Position numbers and translations under genes: made by a program. Below are positions 8,753 through 14,669 of a stretch of 37,206 bases of DNA, piece by piece. This DNA is from Acetobacteraceae bacterium (GTDB lineage: Bacteria > Pseudomonadota > Alphaproteobacteria > Acetobacterales > Acetobacteraceae). The stretch covers positions 1 through 37,206 of the forward strand of contig JANWJK010000078.1 in NCBI GenBank assembly GCA_025452005.1, read 5' to 3'. Position 1 is the stretch's first letter, and the number at the start of each line of letters is the position of its first letter. Under the pieces are notes generated by a model, which made no database searches, was not told the DNA's origin, and saw nothing but the letters and a program-made list of their open reading frames with translations.

Positions 8753-9700
8753 TCATCCGCTGGCGGCATTCAGCGCGTCGATGTCCTGTCGGTCGAGCTT
8801 CAGCTCGGTTGCCTTCACCAGATCCTGCAACTGATCGAGGCTCGTGGCGCTGGCAATCGGTGCCGTCACGCTGGGCCGAGCGATCAGCCAGGCCAATGCC
8901 ACCTGTGCCGGGGTCGCCTTGTGCCGTGCCGCCACCTCATCCAGCGCCTTCAGCACGCCGAGACCACGCGCGTTGAGGTACTTCTTCACGCCGCCACCGC
9001 GCGGGCTCTTGCCCAGGTCCGCCTCGGAACGATACTTGCCGGTAAGGAACCCTGCCGACAGCGCGTAGTAGTTGATCACGCCAAGACCTTCAGCCTGGCA
9101 CAGCCCTTCCAGTTCCGCTTCGAATGCGGGCCGCTCGACCAGGTTGTACAGCGGCTGCAGCGATTCGTAGCGCGGCAGACCGTGTGCCTTGCTGACCTCG
9201 AGCGCCGACTTCAGCCGACCGGCGCTGAAGTTGGAAGCACCGAGAGCACGCACCTTGCCTTGCTTCACCAGGTCGGCGAACGCCTGCGCCGTCTCCTCCT
9301 GTGGTGTGTCCGGATCGTCGCGATGCGCCTGGTAGAGATCGATGTGGTCGGTCTGCAGACGCTTCAACGACGCATCGGCCTCCTGCATGATCCAGGCACG
9401 CGACAGTCCCTTGTCGCCCGACCCCATCTGTGCACCGACCTTGGTGGCGACGATCACGTCGTCCCGCTTGCCGCGGCGCTTCAGCCAGTTGCCGATCACG
9501 ATCTCCGACTCGCCGCCCTGATGGCCGCGCGCCCAGACGGAGTACACGTCCGCGGTATCGATCGCATTGATGCCGGCCGCGACGCAGGCGTCGAGCAGCT
9601 TGAACGAGGTGGCTTCGTCGGCAGTCCAGCCGAACACGTTGCCGCCGAACATCAGCGGGGGAAATTCAAGATTGGAACGGCCGAGTCTTCGCTTCTGCAT
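8753..9700 (-). CDS. Aldo/keto reductase
   Basis: This is an NADPH-dependent carbonyl reductase of the AKR superfamily, cytoplasmic, 315 residues, the usual length. The catalytic tetrad is readable: Asp48 and Tyr53 in AIDTADVYSVW, Lys87 in ATKVG and His126 in YQAHRDD. ALGASNFSAGRL, SLQPLYNL and the late APIASATSLDQL segment (cofactor phosphate region) match the AKR11/AKR13-type general stress reductases. The start has AAGGAACATGCA upstream. It is convergent with the MFS exporter; upstream lies the GxxExxY remnant. The physiological aldehyde or ketone is unknown. Confidence 0.93.
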   Translation of the reverse strand: MQKRRLGRSNLEFPPLMFGGNVFGWTADEATSFKLLDACVAAGINAIDTADVYSVWARGHQGGESEIVIGNWLKRRGKRDDVIVATKVGAQMGSGDKGLSRAWIMQEADASLKRLQTDHIDLYQAHRDDPDTPQEETAQAFADLVKQGKVRALGASNFSAGRLKSALEVSKAHGLPRYESLQPLYNLVERPAFEAELEGLCQAEGLGVINYYALSAGFLTGKYRSEADLGKSPRGGGVKKYLNARGLGVLKALDEVAARHKATPAQVALAWLIARPSVTAPIASATSLDQLQDLVKATELKLDRQDIDALNAASG

Positions 9701-9751
9701 TGCATGTTCCTTGTGTGGGGTTTGTTAAGAATCTCTGGTTCAGATGAGGAA

Positions 9752-9781
9752 AACCACGGATGGACACGGATGAACACGGAT
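9752..9781 (+). repeat. Left arm of a 30-bp inverted repeat (ACGGATGAAC type)
   Basis: The sequence is three tandem near-copies of a 10-base unit ending CACGGATG(A/G)A. It is the reverse complement of 9900-9929 with one mismatch in 30. The two arms enclose a 118-base interval that encodes the end of a GxxExxY-type protein. The arrangement suggests a mobile or rearranging repeat, but no transposase or target duplication is visible. Confidence 0.85.
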
Positions 9782-9900
9782 ATGAATCATCGGGTGCGCC
9801 GCGCACATGCATCAATTATCTGAGGGTAAGCGGCCTCCAGGTTTACTTGCTGCTCGACTTCGGCAACCTGCGGCTGGAGGTAACACGGTTCGTCCTCTGA
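9760..9900 (+). pseudogene. C-terminal remnant of a GxxExxY-type protein
   Basis: In the frame ending at the TGA 9898-9900, the last 31 codons encode CINYLRVSGLQVYLLLDFG, then NLRLEVTRFVL. This closely resembles the conserved C-terminus of GxxExxY-family proteins (INYL..TGL.VGLLLNFG...LE..R.V). The upstream part of the family, including the GxxExxY motif itself, is absent: reading back, the frame enters the repeat (MDTDEHGYESSG) directly. It is therefore a gene end left after deletion, or a miniature derivative. The family has been linked by annotation to nuclease-like folds, but no function is claimed here. The ATG at 9760 lies in the repeat and is probably not a true start. Confidence 0.65.
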
Positions 9901-9929
9901 TCCGTGTTCATCCGTGTTCATCCGTGGTT
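9900..9929 (-). repeat. Right arm of the 30-bp inverted repeat
   Basis: This arm is the reverse complement of 9752-9781, 29 of 30 bases identical, starting at the last base of the GxxExxY stop codon. The placement of the arm exactly at the gene end suggests that the repeat and gene fragment moved or amplified as one unit. Confidence 0.85.
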
Positions 9930-9961
9930 CCAATTCAACGCGCCGCACCATCTCAGCCTTC

Positions 9962-10944
9962 TTACGCCACCAGGTCCTTCTGTGCCTTCGGGTCGTAGTT
10001 CGCGTCGTACCAGTATTCCTGCCACGCCGCATAGGTAATCGGTTCCCAGCGCGGCGGATCATCTGGGCCCGTGCAGGTCGGCAGGCACTCGATGACCCAG
10101 TCGAACTGCGGGCCGAGAAAGAACGGAATGGCGTAGCGGTGCCGTCCCACCGGCGGCAGCGCGCGATGCGGCGTGGACTTGAAGTGGCCATTGGTCCACC
10201 GCTGCAACATGTCGCCGGAATTCACCGCGAACGATCCCGGTATGAACGGCACGTCGAGCCAGGCGCCCGACGGCATGCGTACCTGCAAGCCAGGCACGTC
10301 GGTCTGCGCCAGGAACGTCATGAAATTGCTGTCGGTGTGCGGCGCGATGCGAACTGGTTGGCCGCTGCCGTCACCGGCGGGTAATGCGACAGCCGGAACG
10401 AGAACTGGCTCTGCCGGAAGGCCTCGTCGAACCAGTCCGGCGGCAGGTCCAGTGCGACAGCAACCGCCGGCAGCATCCTGCGCGCGAAGCCATCCATGGT
10501 ATCGGCATAGTCCAACGCACGACGACGGAAACCCGGCAGCTCCGTTTCGTCAGGCCAGACATTGGCGCCGACGAAGCGCCGGCCCGAGCGGCGCAACGGG
10601 TCGTCCGGCGCACGCTCGCGTTTGATGAAGAATGCCTCGTTCAGGTCAGGCCTGTCGTTCCTGTTGACGTCGGACGTCCACACGGCATAGCGGCCCATCG
10701 CCATATAGCCGTTGTTGTGCTCGTTCAGCCGCAACGCCAGCTTGCTGCCCATCGGCAGGTCGTGCAGCCGCTTCGCCTCGCCGAAGGTCTGCGCGATCAG
10801 CGACGGCGGCACGTCGTGCCCGGTGATGACCAGGAAGCCCACCGTGGTGAGCGCATCGCGCAACGCTCGTGCCGTCACCTGCAATGCGCCAGGCCGGCCG
10901 CCCAGATAGTCGGCAACGTCGATGACCGGAATGGCATTGGTCAT
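9962..10944 (-). pseudogene. Isopenicillin-N-synthase-like 2-oxoglutarate/Fe(II) oxygenase, frameshifted
   Basis: The gene encodes a non-heme iron oxygenase of the IPNS-like family, about 326 residues once joined. The N-terminal half (from ATG 10944, with GGGAG upstream) has IPVIDVADYLGG, VGFLVITGHDVP and LSHYPPV. It runs into a stop after a frame change near 10349-10352. The other frame then reads IAPHTDSNFMTFLAQTD, with the His and Asp iron ligands, NSGDMLQRWTNGHFKSTPHRAL with the third ligand His, and a normal C-terminus to 9962. Homologues read NQFGIAPHTD at this join, so one base appears missing. Either the gene is inactivated or a single-base sequencing error is present; the otherwise perfect conservation on both sides favours a recent event or an error. 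It is last in the CoA-transferase/dehydrogenase run. Confidence 0.8.
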
Positions 10945-11046
10945 TTGGCGAGGCTCCCTGCCTGTCAAATCTGCGTCACACCCGTGCGCGCTGCCACATC
11001 GGCCAGAGCGCGTTCATGCACTTCCAGCGGAACGAGTGATAGGGCG

Positions 11047-11526
11047 TTACGCTGGCTCCTCCGCCCATCGATAGCGAAAGTCGCAGTGCGTCGCGCCGCC
11101 CATCAGGGTCTGCGTACGTTGCAGCTTCAGCCGCTTGTCGTAGCCCTCGCAGAACGCACCGTCGCGATTGCACGACAGCACCGCACCAAGCTCGGCGAGC
11201 CCCATCGCACGATACATTTCGGCATAGCGACAGCGCGTGACATTGAAGGCGAACTCGCTCTCGGTCGATTTCACCACGTCGATGCGCAGCGCATCCTCGG
11301 CGGTCCAGCGCGGCTGGATGGCGCGGAACGCATCGAGGCTTGGCTCACCGCCCGGAGCCTGTCGCGCCATCTCCGCCGCCGTCTGCTTCGCCAGCTTGAT
11401 CACCGCGCCGGCGAGGATGCGCTTCGCCGTCGCCTCGCCGAGTTCCGCCTTCATCTCGTCATAGACACCCTTGGCAAACGCCGCCTCGATACGGCGCTGC
11501 GTCAGGATCGGCAGAGCGTCACTCAT
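11047..11526 (-). CDS. ATC hydrolase (L-2-amino-thiazoline-4-carboxylate hydrolase) family protein
   Basis: The 159-residue protein matches the ATC-hydrolase family, named after an enzyme opening the thiazoline ring during bacterial conversion of DL-ATC to cysteine; most members are of unverified activity. The signature C-terminal half is present: VTRCRYAEMYRAMG, ELGAVLSCNRD, GYDKRLKLQRTQTLMGGATHCDFRY, with conserved cysteines in TRCRY, LSCNRD and HCDF. The N-terminal part is helical. The start overlaps the upstream acyl-CoA dehydrogenase stop by 8 bases, so translation is probably coupled. The context with an acyl-CoA dehydrogenase and CoA-transferase suggests a catabolic role, possibly for a sulfur- or nitrogen-containing acid (inference). 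Confidence 0.85.
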   Translation of the reverse strand: MSDALPILTQRRIEAAFAKGVYDEMKAELGEATAKRILAGAVIKLAKQTAAEMARQAPGGEPSLDAFRAIQPRWTAEDALRIDVVKSTESEFAFNVTRCRYAEMYRAMGLAELGAVLSCNRDGAFCEGYDKRLKLQRTQTLMGGATHCDFRYRWAEEPA

Positions 11527-12571
11527 CGGCGACCTCCGGCGCCACGGCGCGGAACCGTTGCCGGTGGATGTGTGGCGGTCCGTACAGCGGCGCCAACACC
11601 ATCGCCTTGCGCATGAACAGGCCGATGTCGGCGGCGTCGGTATAGCCGATGCCGCCGTGCAACTGGATGCAGGTGCGCGTCACCACCATGGCCGCATCCG
11701 AGGCGCGCACCTTGGCGCGCGACACCGCCGCCTGGCGTTGCCGCAGCGTGGGCGCGGCGTCCAGCGTGCTGGCCGCCGTCGCGACCGTCGCACGGGTCAG
11801 CGAAATCTGGATCTGCATATCGACGGCGCGATGCTGCAGCGCCTGAAAGCCGCCGATCTTGCGGCCGAACTGCTCGCGCGTCTTCATGTAGTCGAGCGTC
11901 ATGGCGAAGGCGCGATCCATGATCCCGAACAGATACGCGGAGCTGGCCATGATGGTGTGTTCCAGCGCCTCGGCCGCATCGCCGTCGATCGCCTCGGCCG
12001 GCGCGTTGTCGAGGATCAGCATGCCGTAATTGCCGCCGTCCTGCGTCTGCTGGATGTCCAGCGACACGCCCGGCGCATCGCGTTCCACCAGGGCCAGACC
12101 GCCCGGCACGGTGACCAGGAAGGCATCGGCGCCCGCGGCCATCGGGATGAATACCTTGTGCCCGTGCAGCTTGCCGTCGCGCAGCACGGTCTCGCCGATC
12201 AGGTCGATGCTGTTGGCCTTCTCCTGCCATGCCGCGAGCACGATGCGGTCACCGGCCAGCACCGGAGCGAGATGATCGGGCGGCAGAAGCTGCGCCGCCA
12301 TGGCGGCCGCGATCAACGGCTCCGGCACCAGGCCGGCGCCAAGCTCTTCCGCGAGGCTACAGAACTCGCGTGCGCCGAGACCGGAACCGCCACTGTCTTC
12401 CGGGATGCGCAGGCCAAGCCAGCCCATTTCGCACATCTCGCGCCACTTGTCGCGATCGAACCCCGGCTCGGTGAAGCGCAGCGCGCGGATGCGCTTGAGG
12501 TCGCCCTTGCGCGGCGCAATCCCCGCCGCGCTGTCCTTCAGCATCTGGAGATGTTCGAGCGGATCCATCAT
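11519..12571 (-). CDS. Acyl-CoA dehydrogenase
   Basis: This is an FAD-dependent acyl-CoA dehydrogenase (cytoplasmic; electrons normally go to ETF), 350 residues, at the short end of the family. It shows WREMCEMGWLGLRIPEDSGGSGLG and the EEL helix of the N-terminal domain, a middle beta domain (KANSIDLIGETVLRDGKLHG), and the C-terminal helical domain with TREQFGRKIGGFQALQHRAVDM and CIQLHGGIGYTDAADIGLFMRKA, both ACAD signatures. The catalytic base cannot be fixed without alignment. It starts 18 bases after CoA-transferase subunit B (two adjacent ATGs, GGAG upstream) and overlaps the next gene by 8 bases. The length and divergent middle domain fit the non-classical ACADs used in aromatic, steroid or branched-acid catabolism. 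Confidence 0.92.
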   Translation of the reverse strand: MMDPLEHLQMLKDSAAGIAPRKGDLKRIRALRFTEPGFDRDKWREMCEMGWLGLRIPEDSGGSGLGAREFCSLAEELGAGLVPEPLIAAAMAAQLLPPDHLAPVLAGDRIVLAAWQEKANSIDLIGETVLRDGKLHGHKVFIPMAAGADAFLVTVPGGLALVERDAPGVSLDIQQTQDGGNYGMLILDNAPAEAIDGDAAEALEHTIMASSAYLFGIMDRAFAMTLDYMKTREQFGRKIGGFQALQHRAVDMQIQISLTRATVATAASTLDAAPTLRQRQAAVSRAKVRASDAAMVVTRTCIQLHGGIGYTDAADIGLFMRKAMVLAPLYGPPHIHRQRFRAVAPEVADE

Positions 12572-12589
12572 GACGGCTGCTCCGTGGGT

Positions 12590-13255
12590 TCAGGCGCTGC
12601 GGTGCAACGGCGCGTCGGTGCGCGCCTGCAACGCGTCGAACGTCAGTCCCGGGGCCATGTCGAGCACCACGAAGCCACGCTCGGTGATGTCGAGCACCGC
12701 CAGGTTGGTGTAGACGCGCCTCACCGCGCCCACAGCGGTCAGCGGATAGGAGCAGCGGTGCACCAGCTTCGACGTGCCGTCCTTCGTGGTGTGCTCCATC
12801 AGCACCCATAGCCGCTTGGCGCCGGCGGCGAGGTCCATCGCACCGCCGACCGCAGGCGCGGTATCGTTCTCGCTGGTGGCCCAGTTGGCGATATCGCCGT
12901 TCTCCGCCACCTGGAATGCGCCCAGCACGCAAAGATCGAGATGCCCGCCGCGGATCATCGAGAAGCTGTCGGCGTGGTGACAGAAGCTGCCGCCCTGGCG
13001 CAGCGTGACATATTGCTTGCCGGCATTGATCAGCCAGGGGTCTATTTGATCCTTGGGGGGCGCGGGACCCATGCCGAGTACGCCGTTCTCGGAATGGAAG
13101 ATGACCTCGCGCTCCAGCGGCACATGGTCGGCGATCGCGGTGGGAATGCCGATGCCGAGATTGACGTACCAGCCTTCGGGAATGTCGTGCGCCACCCGGG
13201 CGGCCATCTCGACGCGGCTGAGCGGCTTGAAATCGATGGCGGCGGTATCGGGCAT
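12590..13255 (-). CDS. 3-oxoacid/3-oxoadipate-type CoA-transferase, subunit B
   Basis: This is the beta subunit of a family I CoA-transferase, which moves CoA between acids through a glutamyl-CoA thioester. The catalytic glutamate lies in IFHSENGVLGMGP. NLGIGIPTAIADHVP near the N-terminus, LDLCVLGAFQV and the GGAMDLAAGAKRLWVLMEHTTKDG segment are typical of PcaJ/ScoB subunits. Length is 221 residues from the ATG at 13255, which has GGAGGAA upstream; an in-frame start at 13294 has no such site. Subunit A is encoded upstream (13932-14615), separated by an unrelated GNAT gene. The preferred acid (succinate with 3-oxoadipate, acetoacetate or another) cannot be told. Confidence 0.92.
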   Translation of the reverse strand: MPDTAAIDFKPLSRVEMAARVAHDIPEGWYVNLGIGIPTAIADHVPLEREVIFHSENGVLGMGPAPPKDQIDPWLINAGKQYVTLRQGGSFCHHADSFSMIRGGHLDLCVLGAFQVAENGDIANWATSENDTAPAVGGAMDLAAGAKRLWVLMEHTTKDGTSKLVHRCSYPLTAVGAVRRVYTNLAVLDITERGFVVLDMAPGLTFDALQARTDAPLHRSA

Positions 13256-13340
13256 CGAAAATTCCTCCAGAAGCGGGAGCGATGAGGTCCGCAAAGTCTA
13301 GGCCATAGCGGGGACGGGCCGCTATAGCGCCGCCCGGCCG

Positions 13341-13898
13341 TCAGCGCAGCGGTATCAATGCCGGCGGCGGCTTCGGCCCGGTGTCCTCGCGGTGCAGCAC
13401 GTATTCGGCGCCGTCCCCGAGCGGATAGCGCACAGCCTTGTGAAAACGCATGCCGAGCCGCCGCATGACAGCGAACGAAGCGGCGTTGGGCCGATCGGCA
13501 CCGGCAATGACCGTGTCGATCTGCGCTGACATGAACGCCTGGGTGATCGCCGTCCAGGCCATTCGCGCGCCAAGGCCCCGGCCCCAGTGGACCGGATCGA
13601 GCAGATAGGTCAGTTCCGCGCACCGCGGCGCAGGATACGACCGCAGCTCGACGCAACCGGCACAGAGCGCGGAACCATCTTGCAGGAGCAGCCACATGCC
13701 GAGCCCGGTCCTGTTCTGGTCGACGATGCTCTGTGCGATGCGGTCGGCGATGAACTGTCGGCTGGGTGGTGCCGCATCGAAGAGATAGCGATACACCTGC
13801 GGCTTGCAGCCCAGCGCATGCAGGCCATCGAGGTCTTTCGCGGTAGCGAGCCGAAGGCGCCAGCCGGCGTCCATCGCGGATCGATCAGACTCGGTCAC
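13341..13898 (-). CDS. GNAT-family N-acetyltransferase
   Basis: The 185-residue protein is a GNAT acetyltransferase of the RimJ/RimL-like kind: WRLRLATAKDLDGLHAL at the start, AELTYLLDPVHWGRGLGARMAW as acetyl-CoA binding motif A, then RPNAASFAVMRRLGMRFHKAVRYPLG, where such proteins recognise the acceptor and close the domain. The GTG start at 13898 has GGAG upstream; an ATG lies eight codons further in. It sits between the two CoA-transferase subunits in the same orientation, with 33 bases to subunit A and 85 to subunit B. The acceptor substrate is unknown, and the position may be chance insertion. Confidence 0.85.
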   Translation of the reverse strand: MTESDRSAMDAGWRLRLATAKDLDGLHALGCKPQVYRYLFDAAPPSRQFIADRIAQSIVDQNRTGLGMWLLLQDGSALCAGCVELRSYPAPRCAELTYLLDPVHWGRGLGARMAWTAITQAFMSAQIDTVIAGADRPNAASFAVMRRLGMRFHKAVRYPLGDGAEYVLHREDTGPKPPPALIPLR

Positions 13899-13931
13899 GC
13901 TCGCGAACTCCGGCGATCGATCTGGAGCTGC

Positions 13932-14615
13932 TCAGAATCCCGTCGGATCCCCATACGGCACGTGCAGGACGCGGTCCACAAAGATGCCGGGCGTCACCAC
14001 GTGGTCGGCGTCGATCTCGCCAAGCTCGCGCAGGTGCTGCGTCTGCACCACCGTCAGCTTCGCCGCCGTGGCGATCACCGGGTTGAAGTTGCGGCCCGAC
14101 TTCTTGAACGTCAGGTTGCCCCAGCGATCGGCCTCCCATGCCTCCACCAGTCCGACATCGCCGACCAGCGCGTGCTCCATCACGTAGCTGCGGCCGTCGA
14201 ATTCCCGCAGTTCCTTTCCCATGCCCATCCTGGTGCCGACGCCGGTGGCGGTGAAGAACGCCGGCACGCCGGCACCGGCGGCACGCATGCGCTCGGCGAG
14301 CGTGCCCTGCGGAACGATCTCCAGCTCGATCTTGCCGGCACGGTACAGCGTTTCGAACACCACCGGGTCGGACGAGCGCGGAAACGAACAGATGATCTTG
14401 CGCACACGCCCCAGCTCCATCAGCCGCGCCAGGCCCACGTGACCGACGCCGGCGTTGTTGGCGGCGACGGTGAGGTCGGTGGCGCCCTGCTCGATCAGCC
14501 CCTCGATCAGCGCGTTCGGCTGGCCGACGGCACCGAAGCCACCGATGAGCACGGTGGAGCCGTCCTTGATGCCCGCCATGGCCTCGGCCATGGACTGGAC
14601 GATCTTGTTGATCAT
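13932..14615 (-). CDS. 3-oxoacid/3-oxoadipate-type CoA-transferase, subunit A
   Basis: This is the alpha subunit of a family I CoA-transferase, 227 residues. It contains DGSTVLIGGFGAVGQPNALI (the glycine-rich nucleotide-like loop), the AANNAGVGHVGLARLM segment, PQGTLAERMRAAGAGVPAFF and GTRMGMGKELREFDG, all standard for PcaI/ScoA subunits. The start at 14615 has AGGAAAC upstream. It is the first gene of the run that continues through the GNAT, subunit B and acyl-CoA dehydrogenase genes. The preceding PRTase-AMMECR1 gene ends 54 bases upstream in the same orientation, so read-through transcription is possible. Confidence 0.92.
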   Translation of the reverse strand: MINKIVQSMAEAMAGIKDGSTVLIGGFGAVGQPNALIEGLIEQGATDLTVAANNAGVGHVGLARLMELGRVRKIICSFPRSSDPVVFETLYRAGKIELEIVPQGTLAERMRAAGAGVPAFFTATGVGTRMGMGKELREFDGRSYVMEHALVGDVGLVEAWEADRWGNLTFKKSGRNFNPVIATAAKLTVVQTQHLRELGEIDADHVVTPGIFVDRVLHVPYGDPTGF

Positions 14616-14669
14616 GGTGTGTTTCCTGACCGTTTCCGCGGGGCCGCGCCTCGATTTAGCGCCTGACGA

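Noticed and set aside
11471-12811. 446-codon plus-strand open frame opposite the acyl-CoA dehydrogenase
   Set aside because: No domain; composition typical of an antisense shadow, while the minus strand carries full ACAD motifs.
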